Source: Clostridiales bacterium (GTDB lineage: Bacteria; Bacillota; Clostridia; Christensenellales; Aristaeellaceae). From it: DNA of 17,913 nucleotides. The stretch is taken from positions 1 through 17,913 of the forward strand of contig SFHU01000056.1 in NCBI GenBank assembly GCA_004555535.1, written 5' to 3'. This document shows, piece by piece, positions 7,100-15,649 of this stretch (its first letter is position 1; each line of letters opens with the position of its first letter). A program made the position numbers and the translations under genes. Under the pieces are notes generated by a model. The model was given only the letters and a program-made list of their open reading frames with translations, had not been told where the DNA came from and did no database searches.

Positions 7100-8467
7100 T
7101 CACATCGCCCGGATGACGCGGCGGTCGACCTTTCTGTAAAAGATCAGGCACAGCGCCAGGGAGACCAGCTCCGCGATCACAAACGCCCACCAGACCATGG
7201 TGACGTTGCCCGTCAACCGCCCGATCACATACGCGCAGGGCACGAGCACGGCGAGCTGGCGCACAATGGAGACGATCATCGAATAGATGCTGTAGCCCAG
7301 CGCCTGGAAGACCGACGTGCAGCCAATGCAGAAGCCCGCAATCGGGAAGCTCAGCGAGATGATGCGCAGCGCCGGCTTGCCGATGCGCAGCATCTCCGCC
7401 GAGGCGTCGAAGATCGCCAGCAGCTTGTCCGGCGCCGCGTGGAAGATCAGCGTGCCAAGCGTCATGATGCACATCGCCGTGATGATGGAATAACAGATGG
7501 TCTTGTGCACGCGCTCCGGCTTGCGCGCGCCGTAGTTGAAGGCGACGATCGGCACCGTGCCGTTGTTCAGGCCAAAGACCGGCATGAACACGAAGCTCTG
7601 GAGCTTGAAATACACGCCGAAGACCGCGACCGCCGTCGAGGAAAACGCGATGAGAATCTGGTTCATCAGGAAGGTCATCACCGAGCCGATCGACTGCATG
7701 ACCACCGAGGGCACGCCGATGGCGAGGATGCGCCGCAGCGTCGCGCCGTGGGGCCTAAAGTCCTTCATACTGATGGAGACCTCCGGGTTCATCCGGATGT
7801 TCATATACAGGCCAATGCCTGCGGCAATCCATTGACCGATCACCGTCGCGACCGCCGCGCCCGCCACACCCATGCGCGGCGCACCCATCAGTCCGAAGAT
7901 CAGAATCGGGTCGAGGATGATGTTGATGATCGCGCCCAGTGCCTGGCTGATCATCGTGAGTATCGTCCTGCCCGTGCTCTGCAGCAGGCGCTCGAAGAGA
8001 ATCTGCATGAACAGGCCCAGCGAGCCGACCATGACGATGCGCGTATAGACGATGCCGCTTGCAACAATCTCCTCGATGTCGGTCTGCGTGTGGAAGAACG
8101 GCTCGACAACCGTCAGCCCGCCCAACACAAAGATGAGCGCCGAGACCAGCAGCAGCAGCACGCCGTTGGTCGCCGCGCGCCGCACGCCCTTCTCGTCCTT
8201 CGCGCCCAGCGCCCTAGAGAGCACGGCATTGAGGCCGACGCCCAGTCCCGCCGCCACCGCGATCATCAGGTTCTGCACCGGGAAGGCCATGCTCAGCGCC
8301 GCCAGCGCGTTCTCGCTGATGCGCGCGACGAACATCGAGTCGACGACATTGTACAGCGCCTGCACCAGCATGGAGATCATCATCGGCAGGCTCATGCCCG
8401 CCAGCAGTCTGCCCACGGGCATGACGCCCATCTTGTTTTCCGTTCTCTGTTCCGTTCCCGGTTCCAT
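7100..8467 (-). CDS. MATE family multidrug/toxin efflux transporter
   Basis: This 455-residue integral membrane protein exports cationic or other small compounds in exchange for Na+ or H+. The hydrophobicity pattern gives about twelve membrane segments in two similar halves. The first begins SLPMMISMLVQALYNVVDSM (26-45) and the second near GVPSVVMQSIGSVMTFLMNQ. The N-terminal motif with ALYNVVDSMFVAR, SENALAALSMAFP and, later, LDPILIFGLMGAPRMGVAGAA is characteristic of the MepA/DinF-like branch. The start at 8467 (MEPGTEQ) is preceded by AGGGGGAG at good spacing. An in-frame ATG at 8542 would place the promoter inside the gene and is rejected. The gene is monocistronic with a near-consensus promoter (8514-8542) and the bidirectional terminator at 7056-7097. 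Its use of a cation gradient fits beside the Na+/H+ antiporter operon, but no direct link is shown. Confidence 0.95.
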   Translation of the reverse strand: MEPGTEQRTENKMGVMPVGRLLAGMSLPMMISMLVQALYNVVDSMFVARISENALAALSMAFPVQNLMIAVAAGLGVGLNAVLSRALGAKDEKGVRRAATNGVLLLLVSALIFVLGGLTVVEPFFHTQTDIEEIVASGIVYTRIVMVGSLGLFMQILFERLLQSTGRTILTMISQALGAIINIILDPILIFGLMGAPRMGVAGAAVATVIGQWIAAGIGLYMNIRMNPEVSISMKDFRPHGATLRRILAIGVPSVVMQSIGSVMTFLMNQILIAFSSTAVAVFGVYFKLQSFVFMPVFGLNNGTVPIVAFNYGARKPERVHKTICYSIITAMCIMTLGTLIFHAAPDKLLAIFDASAEMLRIGKPALRIISLSFPIAGFCIGCTSVFQALGYSIYSMIVSIVRQLAVLVPCAYVIGRLTGNVTMVWWAFVIAELVSLALCLIFYRKVDRRVIRAM

Positions 8468-8513
8468 AAGACTCCCCCTTCGCACCGCGAAAAAAGCCAA
8501 ATAACAAGGGTTT

Positions 8514-8542
8514 ATTGTACTATGGTTCAGCAGGCCTGTCAA
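8514..8542 (-). promoter_or_regulatory. Strong promoter of the MATE gene
   Basis: On the minus strand consensus TTGACA (8537-8542) is separated by exactly 17 bases from TACAAT (8514-8519). The start codon at 8467 follows about 45 bases later, after the ribosome site. No operator-like dyad was noticed around it. Confidence 0.88.
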
Positions 8543-8597
8543 GGCAAATCCTGCTACAGGTTTTTGGGTCTTTCTGATTGGATTCCTTCAAGAAGTC

Positions 8598-8637
8598 CAA
8601 AATATGCAGGAGGGCTCCGGAACGTCTCCGAAGCCCT
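8598..8637 (-). terminator. Terminator of the Mrp-like operon
   Basis: Arms AGGGCTCCGGA (8611-8621) and TCCGAAGCCCT (8627-8637) pair with one mismatch around a short loop. On the minus strand the stem is followed by CCTGCATATTTTGG, a moderate T-run. It starts about 10 bases past the stop of the last operon gene (8648), so the operon ends here without hydrogenase or other redox genes. Confidence 0.75.
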
Positions 8638-8647
8638 CTGCGCTTTC

Positions 8648-10798
8648 TCAATAGGTGAGCAAATAGATGATCGTGATGCACAGTCCGATAGCGAAGAGGA
8701 TCAGCCCATAGCTCATCGTGTGCGTGACGCGCTGGGCGAAGTCGATCAGGCCGTCCCACAAGCCGGCGAAGAAGCCGACAAAGTGATGCTCAACCGGGCG
8801 CTCGCGCAGCACCGTCTGGTTGAGTCCCTCCGTTACGCCGTCCGCACAGGCGCCCACAGCGCAGGTCACGGGATTGCCGACGCTCACACGCGCCCGACGC
8901 CGGTTGGCAGAGAGCACGGTCCTGGCCAGAATGTAGGCGACGGCATCCGTCACCGTGCCGCATACGCGCGCGGCAAGCGTGCCCACGCCGGTCAGCAGCG
9001 CGATCAGCGGCTTGTAGATCCGCTTCTCGAGGATCGGCTCCGAGCCCAGCGAGGCAACCGCCCCGCCCGCGCGCAGCAGCAGGCCGATAGCCGGCCTGTA
9101 CACGCGCTCCTCGATGTCAAACCAGGCGGGCCAGAGGTCGGCATAGACGCGGACCCCGCCTTCGTCGCGCATGAGCAGCCGGCGGATCACCAGGCAGTAG
9201 ACCAGCACGCCAATGGCCAGCGAGATACAGGCGCCCTTGAGGTTGGTGAGCGAGAAGTAGGCGACCGCGTGCGCCGGCGCCGCCGCATGCAGATATCCGC
9301 CCGCAAAATCCGCAATGGCGTCCATCGTCAGATTCGGCTGCACGCCCAGCAGGAACACCAGCGCGGCGCTGGCCGTCAGCGCGACGGCCGAGAGCGGGGA
9401 CATGTAGCGCTCCATAGCGTCGTAGCGCGCCTGCTCGGTCGGATGCTTCTGCCAGAAGAGGCAGATGTAGAGCTTGATCATATAGGCGCCTGTCAGGCCG
9501 CCGGAGAAGAGATAGATCCACTCCGCTCCCTTGTGCAGCAGGCTCAGCGCGCCCAGGCCCTCCTCGGCGAGCAGCTCCGCGTATTCGACGATGCCCTCGT
9601 GGATCAGCGTCTTGGCGACGTAGCCGGAGAACAGCGGCACGCCCATCAGGCCGACCGCGCCCATCAGGAACGCGAAATGCAGCAGCGGCTTTCCGCGGCC
9701 AAAGCCGCGCACGTCATTGAGGTTCAGCTTGTGCAGGTTCATGTAGACGACGCCCGCCGCCATGAAGAGCACGAGCTTGAAGAGCGAATGGTTAAGCATG
9801 TAGAGCAGCGCGCCGCGCGCAGCGAGCGCGTTCTCCTCGCCCAGCAGGCAGCTCATCGCGATGCCCGTGAGGATGAAGCCGATCTGGGACATCGAGGAGC
9901 AGGCCAGCGTCCGCTTGAGGTTGACGGAGAAGACCGCCAGCATGGCGCCGCCCAGCATCGTGATCAGCGCGAGCACGAGCAGCATGTTGCCCCACGCCTT
10001 GCTCTCGCGGAAGATGTTCGCCGAGACGGCGATGATGCCGAACACGCCGGACTTGGTCAGAATGCCGGAGAGCAGCGCGGAGGCCGGCGCCGGCGCGACG
10101 GGATGCGCCTTCGGAAGCCAGATGTGCAGCGGGAACATACCCGCCTTCGCGCCGAAGCCGAAGAGGATGCAGATGCCCGCGGCCCAGAGCGTGCCCCTGT
10201 CCGCGCAGTGCTCCGCCGCCTCATAGAGCGCGTCGATGCGCAGCGTGCCCAGCGTTCTCTCCAGCAGGAACAGGCCCATCAGCATGACCATGCCGCCGAT
10301 GACCGCGACGGCGAGATACGTCTCCGCCGCGCGCAGCGCGCCCGGGGTCTCGTCGTGCGCGACCCAGGTGTAGGAGGTGAAGGACATGACCTCAAAGAAG
10401 ATGAACGTCGTGAACAGGTCCGCCGAGAGGAAGACGCCCAGCGTCGCGCCCAGCGTCATCAGGTAGAAGAAGAAATAGCGGTTGCGGTTGTGATAGTGGT
10501 GCGCGAAGTAGTCCCTGCTGAGCATCGACGTCGCCAGCCACATCACGCCCGCGATCAGCGCGTAGAGCGCGCGGAAGCCGTCGAGCTCAAAGCTCAGCCC
10601 CTTGCCGCAGAAGCCGGGGATGACCAGCGCATATGCCGCGCCCCGCGCGACGCCCACGAGCATCGCCGCAGCCGCAATCAGCGTCACCGCGCAGGAGGCG
10701 ATGACCACCCAGTCGCGCAGCGCCTTGTTCCTGCGGCCAACCAGATAGGAGATGACCGCGGCGATCATCGGGAAGAAGACCAGAAAAGCCAGCATCAT
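8648..10798 (-). CDS. ND5/NuoL-like proton-conducting antiporter subunit with long C-terminal extension
   Basis: This 716-residue membrane subunit is the last gene of the Mrp-like operon. Its antiporter core has the conserved Glu of transmembrane segment 5 (E136 in FIFFEVMSF). The lysine before the FPLHIWLP motif is K218, with H225 in that motif. K249 lies in SGILTKSG, a Lys follows NHSLF near 341, and K396 lies in YVAKTL. These are the ion-path residues known from ND2/4/5, MrpA/D and MbhH. After the core, an extra ~170 residues contain a WFDIEERVYRP segment, a repeat of it (EKRIYKP), a basic patch ANRRRAR and a final membrane helix ending at the C-terminus. No MbhD or MbhE domain is fused to it, unlike MrpA. 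ATG at 10798 follows GGAGGGG; the next ATG (10795) is also possible. The preceding gene ends 13 bp upstream. Function as an ion-translocating subunit is well supported; Na+ or H+ specificity is not. Confidence 0.9.
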   Translation of the reverse strand: MMLAFLVFFPMIAAVISYLVGRRNKALRDWVVIASCAVTLIAAAAMLVGVARGAAYALVIPGFCGKGLSFELDGFRALYALIAGVMWLATSMLSRDYFAHHYHNRNRYFFFYLMTLGATLGVFLSADLFTTFIFFEVMSFTSYTWVAHDETPGALRAAETYLAVAVIGGMVMLMGLFLLERTLGTLRIDALYEAAEHCADRGTLWAAGICILFGFGAKAGMFPLHIWLPKAHPVAPAPASALLSGILTKSGVFGIIAVSANIFRESKAWGNMLLVLALITMLGGAMLAVFSVNLKRTLACSSMSQIGFILTGIAMSCLLGEENALAARGALLYMLNHSLFKLVLFMAAGVVYMNLHKLNLNDVRGFGRGKPLLHFAFLMGAVGLMGVPLFSGYVAKTLIHEGIVEYAELLAEEGLGALSLLHKGAEWIYLFSGGLTGAYMIKLYICLFWQKHPTEQARYDAMERYMSPLSAVALTASAALVFLLGVQPNLTMDAIADFAGGYLHAAAPAHAVAYFSLTNLKGACISLAIGVLVYCLVIRRLLMRDEGGVRVYADLWPAWFDIEERVYRPAIGLLLRAGGAVASLGSEPILEKRIYKPLIALLTGVGTLAARVCGTVTDAVAYILARTVLSANRRRARVSVGNPVTCAVGACADGVTEGLNQTVLRERPVEHHFVGFFAGLWDGLIDFAQRVTHTMSYGLILFAIGLCITIIYLLTY

Positions 10799-10811
10799 GC
10801 TATCCCCTCCC

Positions 10812-12278
10812 TCACAGCACGCCGGCGGCAATCGCCGTCAGGCGCTCGACAATCGGATTGGAGAACAGGCCGCACAGGAGGATCGCCGCAATGAGCACGA
10901 GAAGCGGCAGCTTCATCTTCCAGCTCGGGTCGCAGCGCACGCCGGCGCTCACGCCGCCGCCCTCCTCCAGAGGCCGGAAGTACATCGAGAACGCGACGCT
11001 CATCAGGTAGATCGCCGTCAGCACGGCGGAGATCAGGAGCGCCGCCAGTCCGACATAGCCCATCACCTGCCCGCGCTCAATCGCCGCCGAGCCGATCAGC
11101 CACTTGCTCACGAAGCCCGGCAGGCCCGGCGTGCCCATCAGCGCCAGCGCGCCGACGGTGTACACCGCGCAGACAAAGGGCATCGCCCTGTGCAGGCCGC
11201 GCAGGCTCTCCACCTGCGTGCGCCCGGTCTTGACCAACACGGCGCCCGCGCAATAGAACAGCGTGATCTTGATGAGCGCGTGGAAGAGCATGTGCGACAG
11301 GCCTGCCGCCAGCCCCGCCGCCGTCATCAGGCTCGCCGCCAGCACGATGTAGGAGAGGTTTGACACGGTCGAATACGCCAGCCTGCGCTTGAAGTGATGC
11401 TCGCGCACGGCCATCGTCGAGCCGAAGACGATCGTGATCGAGGCCAGCGCGATGGCAACCGCCTGTGCCGCCGTGCCGCGCAGGAGCTGCGCGCCGACGG
11501 AAAAATACGTCATGCGGATGATCGCGAACGCGCCCGCCTTGACGACAGCCACCGCGTGCAGCAGCGCCGTCACGGGCGTGGGCGCGACGGAGGCCGACGG
11601 CAGCCAGGCATGCATCGGGAACACGGCTGCCTTGACGCCGAAGCCCACGAACATGCACAGATAGCCCAGCTGCGTCATCAGGGGATGCGTCACGGCGAAG
11701 TCCTCGCCCAGCACACCGCCCATCACAAACGCGCCGCCGTTACCAAAGACCGTCACCAGCATGACGCCAATGAACGCGAGCGCCGCGCCGAAGAAGGAAT
11801 ACATCATGTACTGATGGCCCGCGCGGATGGCCTCAGGCCGCGTGCCGTGCATGACCAGCGGCAGCGTGCTCAGCGTCAGAAACTCATAGAACACATACAG
11901 CGTCATGAGGTTCGCCGCCATGCTGATGCCCAGCGTCACGCCGTAGGTGATCGTATAGAGCGCGAAGAAGTGATCCTCGCCGCCCTCATGCTCCATGTAT
12001 TCGAAGGCATAGAGCGTTGCCAGCGGCCAGAGGAAGGCCACCAGCGCCGTAAACACGCTGCCCACGCCGTCGAGCATGAACGCGATGGGCACCGTTTTTG
12101 TCAGGTAAAACAGCGTATGCGCCTGACCGTCCTGCCGCAGCAGGCACAGGAGCACGAGCAGGGACGTGAGCAGCGTCACGCCCTCGACCGCAATCTCCCG
12201 GGCCCGGCGGGTTTTGAAGCGCACCGCCAGCATCGCCGCGCCTGCGGCGATCGGAAGAAAAACTGCAACACTCAACAT
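10812..12278 (-). CDS. MrpD/NuoN-like proton-conducting antiporter subunit (third copy)
   Basis: This 488-residue polytopic membrane protein has about 14 membrane segments. Key residues are all present: E132 in YVFYEFLTL, K216 and H223 in VKAAVFPMHAWLPSA, H241 and K247 in LLHAVAVVKAG, a Lys in HALIKITLF and the Lys of GFVSKW. Of the operon's large subunits it has the most canonical MrpD/ND4-type motif (APTPVTALLHAVAVVKAG). It would form one proton or sodium half-channel pair of the antiporter. ATG at 12278 follows AAGGAG by seven to eight bases, and the previous gene stops 21 bp upstream. It resembles the second copy through the middle (LYVFYE, RRLAYSTVS, GFVSKW), which suggests an old local duplication. 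Which copy is the true MrpD equivalent cannot be fixed without a tree. Confidence 0.9.
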   Translation of the reverse strand: MLSVAVFLPIAAGAAMLAVRFKTRRAREIAVEGVTLLTSLLVLLCLLRQDGQAHTLFYLTKTVPIAFMLDGVGSVFTALVAFLWPLATLYAFEYMEHEGGEDHFFALYTITYGVTLGISMAANLMTLYVFYEFLTLSTLPLVMHGTRPEAIRAGHQYMMYSFFGAALAFIGVMLVTVFGNGGAFVMGGVLGEDFAVTHPLMTQLGYLCMFVGFGVKAAVFPMHAWLPSASVAPTPVTALLHAVAVVKAGAFAIIRMTYFSVGAQLLRGTAAQAVAIALASITIVFGSTMAVREHHFKRRLAYSTVSNLSYIVLAASLMTAAGLAAGLSHMLFHALIKITLFYCAGAVLVKTGRTQVESLRGLHRAMPFVCAVYTVGALALMGTPGLPGFVSKWLIGSAAIERGQVMGYVGLAALLISAVLTAIYLMSVAFSMYFRPLEEGGGVSAGVRCDPSWKMKLPLLVLIAAILLCGLFSNPIVERLTAIAAGVL

Positions 12279-12299
12279 GGCTTTTCTCCTTGCCGCACA

Positions 12300-13760
12300 T
12301 CAGAGCACAGCCGAAGCGACGCTCGCAAAAGCGCTGATCAGCGGCTGCGCCAGCACGCCCGTGAGCACGACGCCCGCCGCCAGCAGCAGCATCGGCACGA
12401 GCATCAGCCAGCCGGGCTCCTTCTTCTCCAGGGAGGCGTAGTCAAAGTCGCTGCCCGGGAAGAAGCCATAGATCGTGACGGGCAGCAGATAGGCCGCCGT
12501 CAGCAGCGCGGAGATGATCAGCACGACCGGGCCGATCACGGAGAGCGCGCCCATGCCGCTGGCCAGGGAGCCCGTCGCCAGCTGCCATTTGCTCACGAAG
12601 CCGCCCGTCGGCGGGATGCCGATCAGGCCGAGGGAGGCGATCGTCCAGCACCAGATCGTCACAGGCATCTGCTTGCCAATGCCGCGCAGGTCGCCCACCA
12701 TCGTCTTGCCGGTCTGATGGATGATCGCGCCGGCGCACAGGAAGAGCGCGTCCTTGATCGTCGAGTGGGCGAGCACATGCAGCAGCGCGCCCTCAAACGC
12801 CTCCGGCACCATGCAGGAGAGGCCGAAGAGCACGTAGCTGACCTGGGAGACCGTCGAATAGGCGAGGCGCTTCTTGAGCAGCGGCTCGCGGTAGGCGAGC
12901 ATCGAGCCCATGAACACCGTGATCAGCGCGAGGGTCATGAACGCCGTCTGCACCCAGGTGCCCGCGAGCGCCTTCACGCCGACCAGGAAATACACGACGC
13001 GCACAATCGCCAGCACGCCGGCCTTCGTGATCACGCCGGAGAGCACGGCGGAGGCCGGCGCCGGCGCGACCGGATGGGCCGTGGGCAGCCAGCCGTGCAT
13101 CGGGAACATGCCGGCCTTCGTGCCAAAGCCCAGGATGACCAGGAACGTCACCACCAGCAGGCCCGGGGTCACCACGCCGGAGAGCGGCGCGACGCCGCCC
13201 GGCGCGAACGTCACCGTGCCCAGGTAATGGTTGAAGAAGAAGATGCCCATGAGGCCGAGCATCGCGCCGAAGATCGAATAGACCAGGTACTTGACGCCCG
13301 CGGCGACGGCCTGCGGCGTGCGCTCATGCACGACCAGCGGCACGGAGAGCAGCGTCATCAGCTCGTAGAAGACGTAGAGCGTCACCATCGAACCGGCGAA
13401 GCACTGGCCCACCAGCGCGGAGAGCACGGTCATGTAAAAAGCCTGGAAGCTCGCCTCGTGCGCGTCATGCTCCAGATATTCCAGCGCAAACACCGCTGCC
13501 AGCAGCCACATCGCGCACATCAGCACCGCAAAGACGCAGCCGACCGTGTCCACCTTGAGGAAGATGGAGAGCGTCGGGGTCATCTGAAGGAGCGTGACCT
13601 CCAGACCGCGCGCGCCGCACAGCGCCAGCACGGGCACAAACTCGAGCGCCAGCGCGCCGCAGCAGAGCTTTGCGCGCAGCGAACGGCTGCTGCGGGCGGC
13701 GGGCAGCAGGAAGATCAGCACACCTGCGAGCGCCGGCCAGAAAATTGCAAGAATCAGCAT
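12300..13760 (-). CDS. MrpD/NuoN-like proton-conducting antiporter subunit (second copy)
   Basis: This 486-residue membrane protein belongs to the same family. E133 (YVFYELMTL), K215 and H222 (TKAGMFPMHGWLP), K246 (VITKAGVLAIVR), a Lys in HSTIKDALF and the Lys of GGFVSKW are intact. Its AHPVAPAPASA segment is nearly the same as in the long ND5-like subunit. About 68 of 80 bases match between 13051-13130 and 10080-10159 by my count, so these two genes are close paralogues in their core. ATG at 13760 is chosen because GGAGGAG stands six bases before it; an in-frame ATG at 13775 lies immediately upstream of that site with poor spacing of its own. The gap to the previous gene is 18 bp. Role: ion translocation in the membrane arm. 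Confidence 0.9.
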   Translation of the reverse strand: MLILAIFWPALAGVLIFLLPAARSSRSLRAKLCCGALALEFVPVLALCGARGLEVTLLQMTPTLSIFLKVDTVGCVFAVLMCAMWLLAAVFALEYLEHDAHEASFQAFYMTVLSALVGQCFAGSMVTLYVFYELMTLLSVPLVVHERTPQAVAAGVKYLVYSIFGAMLGLMGIFFFNHYLGTVTFAPGGVAPLSGVVTPGLLVVTFLVILGFGTKAGMFPMHGWLPTAHPVAPAPASAVLSGVITKAGVLAIVRVVYFLVGVKALAGTWVQTAFMTLALITVFMGSMLAYREPLLKKRLAYSTVSQVSYVLFGLSCMVPEAFEGALLHVLAHSTIKDALFLCAGAIIHQTGKTMVGDLRGIGKQMPVTIWCWTIASLGLIGIPPTGGFVSKWQLATGSLASGMGALSVIGPVVLIISALLTAAYLLPVTIYGFFPGSDFDYASLEKKEPGWLMLVPMLLLAAGVVLTGVLAQPLISAFASVASAVL

Positions 13761-13778
13761 AGCATTCTCCTCCATCCC

Positions 13779-15272
13779 TTAAGCAAATCGGGCAAGTCCC
13801 GCGGCGAGCGCCGCGAGAATATCTTTGGCAAAGAAGCCGAGAACCAGGTTGAGCGCGATGAAGCCGGCGATGCCCGCCGCCGTCAGTGCCTGCGGTCTCG
13901 TGCGCACTACGGCCTTGCCGTCATGCCTCGGGGTGAACAGATCGACCGCCGTCCCGAGGAAATACTGCGCGTTGAGCAGCGTGGAGACCGCCAGCACGAT
14001 CAGCGCCGCGACCATGTGCTTTCCGCCCGCGTCAATCGCCGCCTGCGAGAGCATCAGCTTGGTCATAAAGACGCCCAGCATCGGAATACCGACCAGATTC
14101 GCTCCGCCCAGCGCAAAAGCCGAGGCCGCCAGCGGGCTGCGGTAGAAGCCCCCGCGCAGATCGGCGCGCAGATGCGTGCCGCCGCTCGCCTCGTCAAGCT
14201 CCGCCGAGGAAATGAAGAGCATCGACTTGGTCGCCGCGTGCGCCGCCACATGCCACAGCGCGCACAGCACGCCCGCCGGGGACGCCATACCCAGCGCCAG
14301 ATAGATGTAGCCGATCTGCGCCACGGACGAATAGGCGATCATCATGCGCACGGTTTTGGCGCGCATCGCGTTGATCGAGCCCATCACCATGCCGATCGCG
14401 CCGAAGACGAAGAGCACGTCGCACACGCCCAGCGAGACGACCACGTCAAAGCCGAACACACGGCAGTAGACCTTGATGAGCAGGAAGATATACCCCTTGG
14501 AGACGATGCTCGAGAGGATGGCCGAGGCCGTCGGCGTCGAGTTGGAATACGCGCCGGGCAGCCAGGTGTCAAACGGGAAGAGCGCGCTCTTCATCGACAG
14601 GCCGACGGTCATCAGCGCGACGGCCATCGTCAGCGGCACGCGGTATTCGCCCGAGGCCGCCAGCACGGCGATGCTCTCGTGCAGGTTCTGCATCAGCAGA
14701 TGGCCCGTGATCGCGTAGAGCAGCACGACGCCAATCAGAAACAGACTCGAGCCCAGCAGGTTCATGATCATGTAGCGGACGGCGGCGACGAGGCTCTTGC
14801 CGTTCTGGCGGATCATGACCAGGCCCGCCGCGGCCAGCGTGTTGATCTCGATGAAGACGTAGCCGGTGAACAGGTCGTTCGTGTAGACCAGCGCCAGCAG
14901 CGAGAGCAGCGTGAGATCCACCATGATGCAGTAGATGTTGTACTTGCTCGCCTCGATCTGCAGGATGCTCCTGCCCAGGCCACCCAGGAAGGAGAAGAGA
15001 ATCACCAGGCAGAAGACCAGCATCATGACGGTCTCCAGCGCGCCGGCGCGAATCTCGTTGCCCCAGGGTGCCGGGAAGTGGCCCATCAGGTAGACGTAGC
15101 TGTCGCCCGTTTCAAGCGTGTAGACCATCACGCAGGCCGTCATCACCGTCACCGCGCCGATGACAAACAGCGTCATCTTCCTCGCCGCGCCGCCTCCCAG
15201 CACGGAGGTGATCACCGCGCAGATCAGCGTCAGCAGAATGCAGGCAAAGGGAAAATTCTGAACCAGCTGCAC
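13779..15272 (-). CDS. MrpD/MbhH-like antiporter subunit (first copy, divergent)
   Basis: This 497-residue polytopic membrane protein follows the MrpC-like gene, the place MbhH/MrpD takes in related operons. E142 (YVFIEINTL), K228 (SMKSALFPF), K259 (IVSKGYIF), K349 (AATKSMLF) and K405 (FMTKLML) are present. The usual His in FPxHxWLP is Asp (D235, FPFDTWLP). The normal A-H/D-x-x-x-A-P-T-P stretch reads GAYSNSTPT. It is the most divergent of the four large subunits. It starts with GTG at 15272, one base after the stop of the previous gene, behind GGAGGAGG, so translation is coupled. Family is certain; whether it pumps ions or has become structural is open. Confidence 0.9.
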   Translation of the reverse strand: MQLVQNFPFACILLTLICAVITSVLGGGAARKMTLFVIGAVTVMTACVMVYTLETGDSYVYLMGHFPAPWGNEIRAGALETVMMLVFCLVILFSFLGGLGRSILQIEASKYNIYCIMVDLTLLSLLALVYTNDLFTGYVFIEINTLAAAGLVMIRQNGKSLVAAVRYMIMNLLGSSLFLIGVVLLYAITGHLLMQNLHESIAVLAASGEYRVPLTMAVALMTVGLSMKSALFPFDTWLPGAYSNSTPTASAILSSIVSKGYIFLLIKVYCRVFGFDVVVSLGVCDVLFVFGAIGMVMGSINAMRAKTVRMMIAYSSVAQIGYIYLALGMASPAGVLCALWHVAAHAATKSMLFISSAELDEASGGTHLRADLRGGFYRSPLAASAFALGGANLVGIPMLGVFMTKLMLSQAAIDAGGKHMVAALIVLAVSTLLNAQYFLGTAVDLFTPRHDGKAVVRTRPQALTAAGIAGFIALNLVLGFFAKDILAALAAGLARFA

Positions 15273-15273
15273 G

Positions 15274-15648
15274 TCAGACCTCCTCCTTTCCCGCGAGCAT
15301 GACGATCTCGTCGAGGTTGAGCGTGTGATAGCGGTAGTAGAGCCGCACAGACAGCGCCAGCATCAGCGCCGACACGCTGACCGAGACGACGATGCCCGTG
15401 AGCACGAGGCCCGCCGGAATCGGGTTGATGTAGGCCTCCACGCTCTGCACGCCGTCCACGACGATGGGGGCCTTGCGCCCCGCGATATAGCCCAGCGAGG
15501 CCAGCAGCAGATACACCGCTGTGTCCATGATGTCCATGCCGATGATCTTTTTGATCAGGTTCTTGTTGAGCATCATCGTCGAAAAGCCGATGCAGAAGAG
15601 GATGACGGCCGCCGTCGCCTCATAATTGGTCAAAAGACGCTCCAGCAT
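15274..15648 (-). CDS. mrpC: MrpC/MnhC (NuoK-like) subunit
   Basis: This is a small membrane protein of 124 residues with three membrane segments (about 12-27, 36-54 and 79-104). LIKKIIGMDIMDTAVYLLL (31-49) and INPIPAGLVLTGIVVSVSVS (74-93) are the two MnhC/NuoK family motifs (compare IGLNILE and DPLPQALVLTAIV). In Mrp and Mbh complexes this subunit sits next to the first large antiporter subunit and helps shape its ion path. The ATG at 15648 lies one base past the stop of the upstream fusion gene, with AAGGGGG as ribosome site. The next gene begins one base after this stop. Length is normal for the family; the C-terminal tail DEIVMLAGKEEV is slightly charged. Confidence 0.92.
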   Translation of the reverse strand: MLERLLTNYEATAAVILFCIGFSTMMLNKNLIKKIIGMDIMDTAVYLLLASLGYIAGRKAPIVVDGVQSVEAYINPIPAGLVLTGIVVSVSVSALMLALSVRLYYRYHTLNLDEIVMLAGKEEV

Positions 15649-15649
15649 G

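Noticed and set aside
8468..8542. Longer start of the MATE gene at 8542
   Set aside because: It would place the near-consensus promoter inside the coding region and lacks a ribosome site; the ATG at 8467 has one.
7439..10894. Very long plus-strand open frame of over 1,100 codons opposite the MATE and ND5-like genes
   Set aside because: Its translation is Arg/His/Asp/Gln-rich with no domain, and it runs opposite several well-supported membrane genes and across their promoter and terminator. GC-rich third positions keep the antisense frame open.
11394..15302. Very long plus-strand open frame of about 1,300 codons opposite the MrpD-like genes
   Set aside because: Same composition artefact; it spans four real genes and their ribosome sites and shows no recognisable motif.
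8648..15648. Respiratory complex I (nuo) operon
   Set aside because: The large subunits resemble NuoL/M/N, but there are no NuoA/H/J or hydrophilic NuoB/C/D/E/F/G/I genes, and the small subunits are clearly MnhE/F/G/B/C types.
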